From NCBI GenBank assembly GCA_902168115.1, contig CABHPB010000125.1, forward strand, positions 1 through 64,000: a DNA stretch of 64,000 bases, read 5' to 3'. Positions 47,258-61,421 of the stretch are shown here, piece by piece; the stretch's first letter is position 1, and each line of letters starts with the position of its first letter. This DNA is from an uncultured Methylopila sp. Its GTDB lineage: Bacteria > Pseudomonadota > Alphaproteobacteria > Rhizobiales > Methylopilaceae. Under the pieces are notes generated by a model that was given only the letters and a program-made list of their open reading frames with translations, was not told the DNA's origin and did no database searches. Both the position numbers and the translations under genes were made by a program.

Positions 47258-48766
47258 ATGCAGGTGACCCAGACCCTCGACGAAGGCCTGAAGCGCGAGT
47301 TCAAGATCGTCGTGCCGGCCTCCGATCTCGACGCGCGCCTCAACGAGCGCCTCGACGGCCTCAAGGACCGCGTCAACATCAACGGCTTCCGCAAGGGCAA
47401 GGTGCCGCTCGCGCATCTGAAGAAGCTCTACGGCAAGTCGGTGATGGCCGAGGTGCTCGACCAGGTCGTCGCCGAGGCCAACAAGAAGATCGTCGACGAC
47501 AACGGCCTGAAGCTCGCGATGCAGCCGAAGGTCAAGGTCACCGCCGACGACGAGACGGACGAGCAGAAGGCTGTGCTCGGCGTCATCGAGGGCCGGCATG
47601 ACCTGTCGCTGTCGGTCGCGATGGAGGTGCTGCCGAAGGTCGAGCTCAAGGACGTCGCCGAGCTCAAGGTCGAGCGCCTGGTCACTGACGTTGAGGACAA
47701 GGACGTCGAGGAGACGCTTGATCGCGTCGCCTCCTCCAACCGTCCCTTCGCGGCCAAGGACGGCGCGGCGGCAAACGGCGACCGCGTCACCATCGACTTC
47801 GTCGGTAAGATGGGCGGCGAGGCGTTCGAGGGCGGCTCGGCCGAGGGCCACCAGCTCGAGCTCGGCTCGAACAGCTTCATCCCGGGCTTCGAGGACCAGC
47901 TCGTCGGCGCCAAGGCGGGCGATGAGAAGGCCGTGACCGTCAGCTTTCCGGAGGCCTATCCGGCCGCCGAGCTCGCCGGCAAGGAAGCGACGTTCGACGT
48001 CAAGGTCCACGCCGTCGAGACGCCCGGCGAGGTCAAGGTCGACGACGAGCTCGCCAAGGGCCTCGGCTTCGAGGACGTCGGCAAGCTGAAGGACGCGGTT
48101 CGCGAGCAGATCGGAACCGACTACGCCCGCGTCTCGCGCCAGAAGCTCAAGCGCCAGCTGCTCGACGGCCTCGACGCGCAGTACGCCTTCGACCTCCCGC
48201 CCACCCTTGTCGAACAGGAGTTCGACAATGTGTGGCGCCAGGTGATCGCCGACCTCGCTCGCGAGGGCCGGACGCTCGCCGACGAGGACACCAGCGAGGA
48301 CGAGGCCAAGGCCGAGTACCGCAAGATCGCCGAGCGCCGCGTGCGGCTCGGGCTGGTCCTTGCGGAAATCGGGGAGCAGCACGAGATCAAGGTGGCGGAC
48401 GACGAGGTCACACGCGCCCTCGTCGAGCGCGCCCGCCAGTATCCGGGCCAGGAGCAGCAGGTCTGGGACTTCTACCGCAACAATCCCGACGCGCTCGCCG
48501 AGCTCCGCGCGCCGATCTTCGAGGACAAGGTCGTCGACGCGATCCTCGAGAAGGCGACGGTGACGGAGCGCAAGGTCGGTCGCGACGAGCTGTTCGCGAC
48601 CGAAGACGACGAGGACGGCGCCGAGTCTGACAAGCCGAAGGCGAAGAAGGCGGCCTCGAAGTCGGCGAAGTCCGAGTCCGCGCCGAAGAAGGCCAAGGCG
48701 AAGAAGTCCGAGGACAAGTCCGAGGGCGCCTCTGACGACAAGGCGGAGCCGGAAGCGGGCGCTTGA
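47258..48766 (+). CDS. tig: Trigger factor (ribosome-associated chaperone and prolyl isomerase)
   Basis: The 502-residue protein has the ribosome-binding domain with the signature GFRKGKVPL (residues 44-52), an FKBP-type prolyl isomerase domain (~155-245; DRVTIDFVGKMGGEAFEGG), and a helical C-terminal chaperone domain. The last ~45 residues are a Lys/Ala/Ser-rich tail (KAKKAASKSAKSESAPKKAKAKK...), longer than in enteric homologues but common in alphaproteobacteria. It lies 130 bases after tRNA-Leu and upstream of clpP, the conserved tig-clpP-clpX-lon order. Confidence 0.96.
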   Translation: MQVTQTLDEGLKREFKIVVPASDLDARLNERLDGLKDRVNINGFRKGKVPLAHLKKLYGKSVMAEVLDQVVAEANKKIVDDNGLKLAMQPKVKVTADDETDEQKAVLGVIEGRHDLSLSVAMEVLPKVELKDVAELKVERLVTDVEDKDVEETLDRVASSNRPFAAKDGAAANGDRVTIDFVGKMGGEAFEGGSAEGHQLELGSNSFIPGFEDQLVGAKAGDEKAVTVSFPEAYPAAELAGKEATFDVKVHAVETPGEVKVDDELAKGLGFEDVGKLKDAVREQIGTDYARVSRQKLKRQLLDGLDAQYAFDLPPTLVEQEFDNVWRQVIADLAREGRTLADEDTSEDEAKAEYRKIAERRVRLGLVLAEIGEQHEIKVADDEVTRALVERARQYPGQEQQVWDFYRNNPDALAELRAPIFEDKVVDAILEKATVTERKVGRDELFATEDDEDGAESDKPKAKKAASKSAKSESAPKKAKAKKSEDKSEGASDDKAEPEAGA

Positions 48767-48805
48767 CGGCAGGGACCATCCCGGTCCCGATGGAGCGACG
48801 AAGCG

Positions 48806-48838
48806 CGGCGCGACGAATCCCCTGAGGGGGTCGCGCCG
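48806..48838 (+). terminator. Hairpin between tig and clpP
   Basis: CGGCGCGAC (48806-48814) pairs with GTCGCGCCG (48830-48838), and inner CCCC/GGGG continue the stem. It lies 40 bases after the tig stop and 25 before clpP. It lacks a T run, so attenuation rather than full termination is possible. Confidence 0.5.
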
Positions 48839-48862
48839 CCCTACTCAAGATGAGGACGTGAC

Positions 48863-49504
48863 ATGCGCGACTTGGTGGATCAGGCGACGAACTTCCTCAT
48901 CCCGATGGTCATCGAGCAGACCAATCGCGGCGAGCGCTCCTTCGACATCTATTCGCGTCTCCTGAAGGAGCGCATCATCTTCCTCTCGGGCCCCTTCCAC
49001 GACGACATGGCGGCGGTGATCTGCGCCCAGCTGCTGTTCCTCGAGGCGGAGAACCCGAAGAAGGAGATTTCGCTCTACATCAACTCGCCCGGCGGCGTGG
49101 TGACCTCGGGCCTCGCGATCTACGACACCATGCAGTACATCCGCCCGCCGGTGGCGACCCTGTGCATGGGCCAGGCGGCCTCGATGGGCTCGCTGATCCT
49201 GCAGGCCGGCGAGAAGGGCATGCGCGCGGCGCTCCCGAACGCCCGCATCCTCGTGCACCAGCCCTCGGGCGGCTTCCAGGGCCAGGCCTCGGACATCGAG
49301 CGCCACGCCGAGGACATCGTGAAGATCAAGCGCCGGCTGAACGAGATCTACGTGAAGCACTGCGGTCGCTCCTATGAGGAGATCGAGCGCACGCTGGACC
49401 GCGACACCATGATGTCTGCGGAACAGGCCAAGGACTTCGGTCTTATCGACGAGGTCTTCGAGAAGCGCCCCGGCGACGGCGACGCGGATCAGAAGGCGGC
49501 GTGA
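48863..49504 (+). CDS. clpP: ATP-dependent Clp protease proteolytic subunit
   Basis: This serine peptidase forms the double-ring barrel of ClpXP/ClpAP. In 213 residues the catalytic triad is visible as Ser107 (GQAASMGS), His132 (LVHQPSGG) and Asp181 (LDRDTMMSA). The [19 protein letters not shown] segment is the conserved substrate-channel strand. The N-terminal leader is short. It is followed by clpX after a 203-base gap, which may carry its own promoter. Confidence 0.97.
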   Translation: MRDLVDQATNFLIPMVIEQTNRGERSFDIYSRLLKERIIFLSGPFHDDMAAVICAQLLFLEAENPKKEISLYINSPGGVVTSGLAIYDTMQYIRPPVATLCMGQAASMGSLILQAGEKGMRAALPNARILVHQPSGGFQGQASDIERHAEDIVKIKRRLNEIYVKHCGRSYEEIERTLDRDTMMSAEQAKDFGLIDEVFEKRPGDGDADQKAA

Positions 49505-49707
49505 CGCAAACGCATCGTCCCCGACCTTCTCGGCGCCCGCTGATCCCGGCGGTTGCTGCGGCCGCGCAATCGCCTATCATCCTGTGTGGCGTTGCGTCAC
49601 GGCGGAGGCATGCCCATCTCAGGGCGCCGTTCGTTAAGGTCGGGAGCTTATGACGAGTTGATGAAGCGGCGCGATTCATCGCCGGCTTCAACCCGAAAGG
49701 GGTGAGA

Positions 49708-50976
<1,269 letters not shown>

Positions 50977-51000
50977 TCCCGGCCGATTTCGCTTCTGCGC

Positions 51001-51033
51001 AAAACGCCCGCGGCTGGTCCGCGGGCGTTTTCG
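51001..51033 (+). terminator. Rho-independent terminator of clpX
   Basis: The 13-bp stem AAAACGCCCGCGG (51001-51013) and CCGCGGGCGTTTT (51019-51031) ends in a short T run. The A-rich 5' side makes it usable in both directions. Confidence 0.9.
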
Positions 51034-51264
51034 TTTGCGGCCGTGCCAGTGGAGTCTGGGGGTGACGTCCGGGCCATTCTTGACACCCCCGACCCCCATG
51101 GCCACCTAATCGAGGACCCTGCGGCGCGGGTTGAGTCTCAAGCGCCGCAGGACCCCTCCAGGGTGGTGGTCGCGGGGCCGGAATCGGATCGCGACAGAGC
51201 CGCGCCTATCATGGGGACGAGCCGGCCGACCTCCCGGACGGGCGTCCTTCGAAAGGATCCCAGA

Positions 51265-53685
<2,421 letters not shown>

Positions 53686-53740
53686 ACTGAGGCTCCAGCT
53701 GTTCCGAATCGGGACGGTGCGGGAAATAAACCTATGAAGT

Positions 53741-53769
53741 CGAGGCCCGGAGCACCGCTCCGGGCCTCG
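53741..53769 (+). terminator. Hairpin terminator after lon
   Basis: CGAGGCCCGGAGC (53741-53753) and GCTCCGGGCCTCG (53757-53769) form a perfect 13-bp stem with an ACC loop. The tail TTGCGTT is weak. Confidence 0.75.
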
Positions 53770-53919
53770 TTGCGTTCCGGAACGTCCATTTTCCCTGAAA
53801 AATCACCGAAAAACGGCCGTTCAAGCTTGCCACGGCGGCGATTTCGATGAAGGGTGCGCGCCTCTTTCCGGAGGCCTGCGACTCCGCGCGGACCGCCTGA
53901 TTCTCAACGGAGGAACTCA

Positions 53920-54195
53920 ATGAATAAGTCGGATCTCATCTCCGAAGTCGCCGACAAGTCCGGCCTTACCAAGCTCGATGCGGCGAAGGCGGTCGACGCC
54001 ACCTTCGACGCCGTCATCGCGGCTCTCAAGAAGGGCGATGAAGTGCGTCTGGTGGGCTTTGGCACCTTCCAGGTCGTCAAGCGCGCCGCTGGCGTCGGCC
54101 GCAATCTGCGCACCGGCGAAACCATCAAGATTCCGGCGTCGAAGACGCCGAAGTTCAAGGCCGGCCAGGCCCTGAAGGACGCCGTGAACGGCTGA
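53920..54195 (+). CDS. hup: DNA-binding protein HU
   Basis: This nucleoid-associated histone-like protein has 91 residues: MNKSDLISEVADKSGLTKLDAAKAVDATFDAVIAALK at the N terminus, then the DNA-binding arm GFGTFQVVKRAAGVGRNLRTGETIKIPASKTPKFKAGQALKD. The ATG at 53920 follows GGAGG and gives the canonical HU start. It lies downstream of lon, as in E. coli (lon-hupB). Confidence 0.97.
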   Translation: MNKSDLISEVADKSGLTKLDAAKAVDATFDAVIAALKKGDEVRLVGFGTFQVVKRAAGVGRNLRTGETIKIPASKTPKFKAGQALKDAVNG

Positions 54196-54215
54196 CGCCG
54201 CTCGGCGCGCGCCGG

Positions 54216-54234
54216 CCTTCCGGTTTCCGGAAGG
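54216..54234 (+). terminator. Hairpin after hup
   Basis: CCTTCCGG (54216-54223) and CCGGAAGG (54227-54234) with a TTT loop, embedded in longer imperfect GC-rich complementarity (about 54199-54250), lie about 20 bases after the hup stop. There is no T tail. Confidence 0.55.
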
Positions 54235-54336
54235 TTGGCCGCGCGAGCGTCGATGCGATATGAGTAAGCGTGGGGGCCGCTTCCCGGCAGGGAGGCGGCG
54301 TTTGCGTGTCCGGCGGTCAGAGCGGCGGCCGGCTGC

Positions 54337-54412
54337 GGGCGGTTAGCTCAGTTGGTAGAGCATCTCGTTTACACCGAGAGGGTCGGCGGTTCGAGCCCGT
54401 CACCGCCCACCA
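54337..54412 (+). tRNA. tRNA-Val (anticodon TAC)
   Basis: The acceptor arms GGGCGGT and ACCGCCC (54402-54408) pair fully, with discriminator A and encoded CCA. The anticodon loop TTTACAC in the stem TCTCG/CGAGA gives anticodon TAC. The D-arm TAGCTCAGTTGGTAGAGC and T-arm GGTTCGAGCC are standard. Confidence 0.97.
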
Positions 54413-54560
54413 GGACCTGAAGCCGTAAGGGTCCGGCGGCCCGATGCAGGCGGCGCCTACAGGACAATTTCCCACAGGACGGGAGAACCGCCACGCGGTC
54501 GCTTGACACGCCACGGCGGCTCCCGTACCAACCGCGCACTTCGCCGGGGCGACCCGGTTT

Positions 54561-54637
<77 letters not shown>

Positions 54638-55426
54638 CGTCTTGCCTGAGGTTGGACAGAACCTCAGGCCGCCGGTCGATCTCGATCCCGGCCACACTCC
54701 AGCGCGAAAATTCCTGATTCCAGACCAAGTTTGCTCACGCGCGCGTCGATCGCATGCGGCGCCGCGCGTCCACATGCGCTCGATTCGTCCAAGACGATTG
54801 CACCGACGGACCAAGTGGTATCAGGTGGCATGGGATGGCTGCCGCAGGTCGCCCGATCAGGGCGAGAGGGGCGGCGCGCCCATCCCGGCTGATCCCGTCG
54901 CGCTGGCTCAGCGGGCGCGACGGGTCAGCTCGGTGAAAGGGCTGGCCTAGACTGTCCCCCAACGTCTAGGCCTTGCTTCCGCCGTACCGTTCTGAGAGGG
55001 GCGGGTATCAGAGCGGCGCCTTATCCGGGCGGGGGCGCGGCGTGGAAGCAAGCTGGGTTATAGGCCGCCGGATATGGCCGTCCAGACCGCCGCCACGTTT
55101 CTCAAACAATTCTTATTTGCAGGTCGCGGCACGATTTTCGTGACCCGCTTCCGAGTGTGGATCGTATCGAAAAACGCAGTTGGCATTTGGCATGCCAATA
55201 CGTATGGTCGCCACCGGCGCTCAGGGCTCCTCGGGGTTTGTGCGGCGGATTGGAATTCTTCCTTTTCGTGTCTTGCCTGCCTTGCGCCTAAAGTCGCTGG
55301 GGGCTAAGCGTCGGCCATGGCGGGTTTCGCCGCGGCGCCGCAAACGCCGACGGCCTCCTGCGGTCGGGCCGAAAAAACGCGGTCCGCCGCATCGCCCGCA
55401 GAGCACTCGAAGGCTCGGGACAAGGG
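54638..55426. other. 789-base gene-free region upstream of nuoA
   Basis: No convincing gene is seen between tRNA-Asp and nuoA; the open frames are short and of unusual composition. GGCCTAGAC (54944-54952) and GTCTAGGCC (54964-54972) form a perfect 9-bp palindrome with an 11-base spacer. The stretch ~55090-55290 is AT-richer, contains TTGGCATTTGGCATGCCAA (55181-55199), and probably includes the nuo promoter. Confidence 0.6.
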
Positions 55427-55792
55427 ATGACCGATCTCCTCGCCGACTATCTGCCGCTCGTGATCTTCCTGGGCGTCTCGCTGTTCATCGGCGTCGCCCT
55501 GCTCGTCGCGCCGTTCCTGGTGGCCTACCGCAATCCGGATCCGGAGAAGCTCTCCGCCTACGAGTGCGGCTTCAACGCCTTCGACGACGCGCGCATGAAG
55601 TTCGACGTGCGCTTCTATCTGGTCGCCATCCTCTTCATCATCTTCGACCTCGAGGTGGCGTTCCTGTTCCCCTGGGCGGTGGCGTTCCGCGATGTCGGAC
55701 TCTTCGGCTTCTGGTCGATGATGGTCTTCCTCGGCGTGCTGACCATCGGCTTCGTCTACGAGTGGCGGAAAGGCGCGCTGGAATGGGATTGA
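55427..55792 (+). CDS. nuoA: NADH-quinone oxidoreductase subunit A
   Basis: This small membrane-arm subunit of respiratory complex I has 121 residues and three helices. The conserved matrix loop [48 protein letters not shown] contains the functionally important cysteine. ATG 55427 follows AAGGG. It is the first gene of the nuo operon and overlaps nuoB by ten bases. Confidence 0.97.
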   Translation: MTDLLADYLPLVIFLGVSLFIGVALLVAPFLVAYRNPDPEKLSAYECGFNAFDDARMKFDVRFYLVAILFIIFDLEVAFLFPWAVAFRDVGLFGFWSMMVFLGVLTIGFVYEWRKGALEWD

Positions 55793-56376
55793 GCGGCCCC
55801 GAACTCGCCCGCACCGAGGGCACGCTGACGGCGCCTGCGCCGCGCGGACTGGTCGACGCTTCCGGCCGGCCGATCGGCCATGACGACCGCTATTTCGGCG
55901 AGTTCCGCGCCGAGCTCGCGGACAAGGGCTTCCTCGTCACCTCGACGGAGGATCTCATCAATTGGGCCCGCACCGGCTCGCTGATGTGGATGACCTTCGG
56001 GCTGGCGTGCTGCGCCGTCGAGATGATGCAGGTCTCGATGCCGCGCTACGACGTCGAGCGGTTCGGCTTCGCGCCGCGGGCCTCCCCGCGCCAGTCGGAC
56101 GTGATGATCGTCGCCGGCACGCTGACCAACAAGATGGCTCCGGCGCTGCGCAAGGTCTACGACCAGATGCCGGAGCCGCGCTACGTCATCTCGATGGGCT
56201 CCTGCGCCAACGGCGGCGGCTACTACCACTACTCATACGCCGTGGTCCGCGGCTGCGACCGGATCGTGCCGATCGACATCTACGTGCCGGGCTGCCCGCC
56301 GACCGCCGAGGCGCTGCTCTACGGCGTCCTGCTCCTCCAGAAGAAGATCCGCCGGATCGGGACGATCGAGCGGTGA
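55783..56376 (+). CDS. nuoB: NADH-quinone oxidoreductase subunit B
   Basis: This peripheral-arm subunit carries the N2 iron-sulfur cluster, the last before quinone. The 197-residue product has the cluster cysteines in [17 protein letters not shown] and [14 protein letters not shown]. The start ATG 55783 lies inside the end of nuoA. The first ~35 residues are a variable leader. It overlaps nuoC by four bases. Confidence 0.97.
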   Translation: MGLSGPELARTEGTLTAPAPRGLVDASGRPIGHDDRYFGEFRAELADKGFLVTSTEDLINWARTGSLMWMTFGLACCAVEMMQVSMPRYDVERFGFAPRASPRQSDVMIVAGTLTNKMAPALRKVYDQMPEPRYVISMGSCANGGGYYHYSYAVVRGCDRIVPIDIYVPGCPPTAEALLYGVLLLQKKIRRIGTIER

Positions 56377-57023
56377 GCGACTCCAGCGCAGCCCCCTACG
56401 ACGTCCAGCCCGTCGACGTTGGTCCGCTCCAGTCGCTGGCCGCGCAGGCGGCTTCCGCGCTGGGCGAGAAGCTTCTGTCGGCCGACGTCGCGTTCGGCGA
56501 ACTGACGCTGAAGGTCGCCGCCGAGGACATCGTCGAGGCGCTGACGATCCTGCGCGACGATCCTGCCCTGCGCTTCGTCAACTTCATCGACGTCTGCGGC
56601 GTCGACTGGCCGGCGCGCGAAAAGCGGTTCGACGTCGTCTATCACCTGCTCAGCCCCTACAAGAACACGCGCGTGCGCGTGAAGGTCGAGGCCGACGACG
56701 TCACGCCCGTGCCGTCCGTGACCGGCGTCTTCCCCGGCGCGCTGTGGTTCGAGCGCGAGGCCTACGACCTCTATGGCATGCTGTTTTCCGGCCATCCGGA
56801 CCTGCGCCGCCTGCTGACCGACTACGGCTTCGACGGCTATCCGCTCCGCAAGGACTTTCCGACCACCGGTTTCGTCGAGGTCCGCTGGGACGACGAGGCC
56901 AAGCGCGTGGTCTACGAGCCGGTGCGGCTCAACCAGGAATTCCGCAACTTCGACTTCCTCTCGCCGTGGGAGGGCGTGGACTACGTGCTGCCCGGCGACG
57001 AGAAGGCCAAGCAGCCGAGTTGA
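56373..57023 (+). CDS. nuoC: NADH-quinone oxidoreductase subunit C
   Basis: This 30-kDa-type peripheral subunit has 216 residues from GTG 56373 (GTGA overlap with nuoB). The characteristic segment [39 protein letters not shown] is intact, and the C-terminal [14 protein letters not shown] is typical. It is separate from nuoD, as in most alphaproteobacteria; a GFA-family gene follows instead of nuoD. Confidence 0.96.
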   Translation: MSDSSAAPYDVQPVDVGPLQSLAAQAASALGEKLLSADVAFGELTLKVAAEDIVEALTILRDDPALRFVNFIDVCGVDWPAREKRFDVVYHLLSPYKNTRVRVKVEADDVTPVPSVTGVFPGALWFEREAYDLYGMLFSGHPDLRRLLTDYGFDGYPLRKDFPTTGFVEVRWDDEAKRVVYEPVRLNQEFRNFDFLSPWEGVDYVLPGDEKAKQPS

Positions 57024-57031
57024 GCGGGCGG

Positions 57032-57451
57032 ATGGCGGGAGCACGCATCACCGGCAAGTGCCTGTGCGGCGCCGTGTCCTTCGGGGCGGCGGCGCTGGCG
57101 GACGAGATGGGCGCGTGCCATTGCGGCCAGTGCCGGCGCTGGACGGGCGGCCTGCTGTTCTACGTCTCCGTCGCGCCCGAGACCCTGACGATCGGCGGCG
57201 CCGACCATCTTGGCGTCTATCGGTCGTCCCCGGTCGGCGAGCGCTGCTTCTGCAAGAGCTGCGGCTCGTCGCTGATCTGGCGCAAGACGGACGGCAGCGA
57301 GGTCGACGTCTCTGCGCAGGCTCTCGACGATCCGGGCCGCTTTCCCTTCGCCGTCGAGGTCCACCTCGGCGACAAGCCTGACAATTACGCCTTCGCGAAC
57401 CGGACCCGCGGCTATCTCGCCGGGACGGATCAGGAGGCGATCCGTGGCTGA
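57032..57451 (+). CDS. GFA-family (Mss4-like fold) zinc protein inside the nuo operon
   Basis: The 139-residue protein of the glutathione-dependent formaldehyde-activating-enzyme/CENP-V family shows the zinc-binding pattern [10 protein letters not shown], then HCGQCRRW and [16 protein letters not shown] proteins bind two zinc ions; most members have no proven activity and the historical Gfa assignment is not general. ATG 57032 is nine bases after the nuoC stop, and nuoD follows 59 bases later, so it sits in the operon. A TTG at 57020 is an alternative start. A role in complex I is unproven. Confidence 0.88.
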   Translation: MAGARITGKCLCGAVSFGAAALADEMGACHCGQCRRWTGGLLFYVSVAPETLTIGGADHLGVYRSSPVGERCFCKSCGSSLIWRKTDGSEVDVSAQALDDPGRFPFAVEVHLGDKPDNYAFANRTRGYLAGTDQEAIRG

Positions 57452-57510
57452 CCGCGCGACCCACGCCGGCGCAGCCCGTTCTGCGCGATTCGCCCAGCAG
57501 GAGAGCTCGG

Positions 57511-58695
57511 GTGGCTGAAGCCGACATCCGCAATTTCACGATCAACTTCGGCCCGCAGCATCCTGCGGCGCACGGCGTTCTTCGCCTCGTGCTGGAGCTC
57601 GACGGCGAGGTGGTCGAGCGCGTCGACCCGCATATCGGCCTGCTCCACCGCGGCACCGAGAAGCTGATCGAGACCAAGACCTACCTGCAGGCGATGCCGT
57701 ATTTCGACCGGCTCGACTACGTCGCGCCGATGAACCAGGAGCACGCCTTCTGCCTCGCGACCGAGCGATTGCTCGGCATCGAGATCCCGATCCGCGCGCA
57801 GCTGATCCGCGTGCTCTATTGCGAGATCGGCCGCATCCTTTCGCATCTCCTCAACGTCACCACGCAGGCGATGGACGTCGGCGCGCTGACGCCCCCGCTC
57901 TGGGGTTTTGAAGAGCGCGAAAAACTGATGGTGTTCTACGAGCGCGCCTCGGGGTCGCGCATGCATGCGGCCTATTTCCGGCCGGGCGGGGTGCATCAGG
58001 ACCTGCCTCCCCAGTTGATCGAGGATATTGACGTCTGGTGCGCGGGCTTCTTCAAGGCGCTGCAGGACATCGACGACCTGCTGACCGAGAACCGCATCTT
58101 CAAGCAGCGCAACGTCGACATCGGCGTCGTGCCGCTCGACGAGGCCTTCGCCTGGGGGTTTTCGGGCGTGATGGTGCGCGGTTCGGGCGCGGCCTGGGAC
58201 CTGCGCAAGAGCCAGCCCTACGAGTGCTACGCCGACCTCGATTTCGACATCCCGATCGGCAAGAACGGCGACAATTACGACCGCTACCTGATCCGCATGG
58301 AGGAGATGCGCCAGTCGACGCGCATCATGCAGCAGTGCTGCAAGCGGCTGCGCGTCGAGACCGGCCGGATCGCCACGCTCGACGGCAAGGTGGCGCCGCC
58401 GAAGCGCTCCGAGATGAAGCGCTCGATGGAGGGCCTCATCCACCACTTCAAGCTCTACACCGAGGGCTATCGGGTGCCCGAGGGCGAGGTCTACGCCGCG
58501 GTCGAGGCGCCCAAGGGCGAGTTCGGCGTCTATCTCGTCTCGGACGGGTCCAACAAGCCGTATCGCTGCAAGATCCGCGCGCCGGGCTTCGCCCATCTGC
58601 AGGCCATGGATCACCTGTGCCGCGGCACTATGCTGGCGGACGTCTCGGCCATTCTTGGGTCGCTCGACATCGTGTTCGGCGAGGTCGACCGGTGA
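57511..58695 (+). CDS. nuoD: NADH-quinone oxidoreductase subunit D
   Basis: This 49-kDa-type subunit forms the quinone site. The 394-residue protein has the signature [21 protein letters not shown] with its quinone-site histidine, [14 protein letters not shown], and a C-terminal [22 protein letters not shown] and DIVFGEVDR. The start is GTG 57511 with AGGAGAG upstream. It overlaps the next small gene by four bases. Confidence 0.97.
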   Translation: MAEADIRNFTINFGPQHPAAHGVLRLVLELDGEVVERVDPHIGLLHRGTEKLIETKTYLQAMPYFDRLDYVAPMNQEHAFCLATERLLGIEIPIRAQLIRVLYCEIGRILSHLLNVTTQAMDVGALTPPLWGFEEREKLMVFYERASGSRMHAAYFRPGGVHQDLPPQLIEDIDVWCAGFFKALQDIDDLLTENRIFKQRNVDIGVVPLDEAFAWGFSGVMVRGSGAAWDLRKSQPYECYADLDFDIPIGKNGDNYDRYLIRMEEMRQSTRIMQQCCKRLRVETGRIATLDGKVAPPKRSEMKRSMEGLIHHFKLYTEGYRVPEGEVYAAVEAPKGEFGVYLVSDGSNKPYRCKIRAPGFAHLQAMDHLCRGTMLADVSAILGSLDIVFGEVDR

Positions 58696-58946
58696 GGGCC
58701 GCCCCGATGCTCGCCGCCGCAGCCTTCGGCGCGCCGATCGCCGCCTTCGGCGATCAGGCGCCGGACCTGTCGAAGTACGACTGCACGCGGGCCGACGACG
58801 GCCGCAAGGCGAGCGGCGACGAACTGGTCGCGCAGGGATTTCGTATCGTGTCCGTCGGCCGCTTCGGCCAGCCCAACGTGATGCTGGCCGATACGAAGTC
58901 GCCGGCCCGCGCCAACTGCATCGTCCGGCCGGAGGGCCAGAAGTAA
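58692..58946 (+). CDS. Small secreted hypothetical protein between nuoD and nuoE
   Basis: The 84-residue product starts at GTG 58692 (GTGA overlap with nuoD) and ends overlapping the nuoE ATG by one base (TAATG), so it is tightly coupled in the operon. The N terminus ([21 protein letters not shown]) looks like a signal peptide. The mature ~63 residues contain two cysteines (KYDCTRADD and ANCIVRP) that could form a disulfide. I recognise no family. A periplasmic protein inside nuo is unexpected. Confidence 0.75.
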   Translation: MRAAPMLAAAAFGAPIAAFGDQAPDLSKYDCTRADDGRKASGDELVAQGFRIVSVGRFGQPNVMLADTKSPARANCIVRPEGQK

Positions 58947-60105
58947 TGTCCGTCCGCCGTCTCGCCGCCGAACAGCCGGCCGACTTCGCCTTCACGCAGG
59001 ACAACCTGCAGTGGGCCGAACGGCAGATCGCGAAATATCCGGAAGGCCGCCAGGCCTCGGCCGTGATCCCGCTGCTGTGGAAGGCGCAGGAGCAGCATCA
59101 CGGCTGGCTGCCGGAGCCGGCGATCCGCCGCATCGCCGAGATGCTCGGCATGCCGGTGATCCGCGTGATGGAGGTCGCGACCTTCTACACGATGTTCAAC
59201 CTGGAGCCGGTCGGCGAGCATTTCGTGCAGCTCTGCGGCACCACGCCCTGCGCGCTGCGCGGCGCCAACGCGCTGAAGGACGTGTGCCGCAAGGTGATCG
59301 GCGACCAGCGCCACGTCACCAGCGACGGCAAGCTGTCCTGGCTCGAAGTGGAATGCCTCGGCGCCTGCGCCAACGCCCCGATGGTCCAGATCAACTACGA
59401 CTACTACGAAGATCTCGACCCCGAGAATTTCGAGAAGCTGCTCGAGGATCTTCGGGCGGGCAGGGCGGTCCAGACCGGCTCGCAGACGGGGCGCTCGTGC
59501 TCGGCCCCCGCCGGCGGCGACACCTCGCTGTCCGACGAGACGCTGTATGACGGCTCGCGCGTCGGCCAATGGCGCAAGCGCTTCGACGAGCAGAGCGCGC
59601 CGGGCGACGCCACGGCGCCGGATGCCGGCGGCAAGCCCGCCGACAATAGCCGCCCGGAAGCCAAGACCGCGGCCGACTCCAAAGACAGCGAAGCCAAGCC
59701 CGCCGCGGCCGAACGCCCCGCGGACCGCACCCGCCGCGAAGGCGTCAGCTTCCCCTACGCGCCGACGTCCGGGGGCGCCGACAAGTCCGTCGACGCGCCG
59801 GTCTCCGACGCGCACAAGCCGGAGCTCCTGACCGCCCCGCGCGGCGGCAAGGGCGACGACCTCAAGCAGATCTGGGGCGTCGGCCCGAAGCTCGAGGCCA
59901 TGCTGCACTCACTCGGCGTGTTCCATTTCGACCAGATTGCGAGCTGGAGCGACGAGCAGCTCGCCTGGGTCGACCAGCACATGGAAAGCTTCAAGGGGCG
60001 CGCCAAGCGCGAGATGTGGAACCTGCAGGGCAAGGTGCTCGCCGACGGCGGCACGGAGCAGGACGCCGAGGACGCCGTCCGCAAGGCGCGCGGGGAGGCC
60101 GTCTG

Positions 60106-60106
<1 letters not shown>
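58946..60106 (+). CDS. nuoE: NADH-quinone oxidoreductase subunit E with extended C terminus
   Basis: This 24-kDa-type subunit carries the N1a [2Fe-2S] cluster. The thioredoxin-like core occupies residues ~1-180 with cluster cysteines in [12 protein letters not shown] and [11 protein letters not shown]. At 386 residues it is about twice the usual length: a Pro/Ala/Lys/Asp-rich linker (~220-300) leads to a C-terminal module ([21 protein letters not shown]...W) resembling helix-hairpin-helix/H3TH domains. Such extensions occur in other Hyphomicrobiales NuoE proteins, but their role is not known. It overlaps nuoF by one base-step (TGATG). Confidence 0.95.
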
Positions 60107-61416
<1,310 letters not shown>

Positions 61417-61421
61417 GGACC

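Noticed and set aside
46934-47267. Frames running through tRNA-Leu
   Set aside because: They read through the tRNA gene and have no ribosome-binding site; the tRNA explains the sequence conservation.
51079-51110. Possible heat-shock (sigma-32) promoter before lon: CTTGAC at 51079, CCCCAT at 51094 and CCTAAT at 51105
   Set aside because: The spacing is wrong for both candidate -10 boxes (about 9 and 20 bases instead of 13-17), so I do not call it, although lon would be a natural sigma-32 target.
54642-54962. Overlapping short frames on both strands after tRNA-Asp
   Set aside because: Several frames compete over the same bases, as expected by chance in GC-rich DNA, and none resembles a known family.
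55074-55307. 77-codon frame upstream of nuoA
   Set aside because: There is no convincing ribosome-binding site, it overlaps the probable nuo promoter region, and composition is not protein-like; treated as leader/intergenic DNA.
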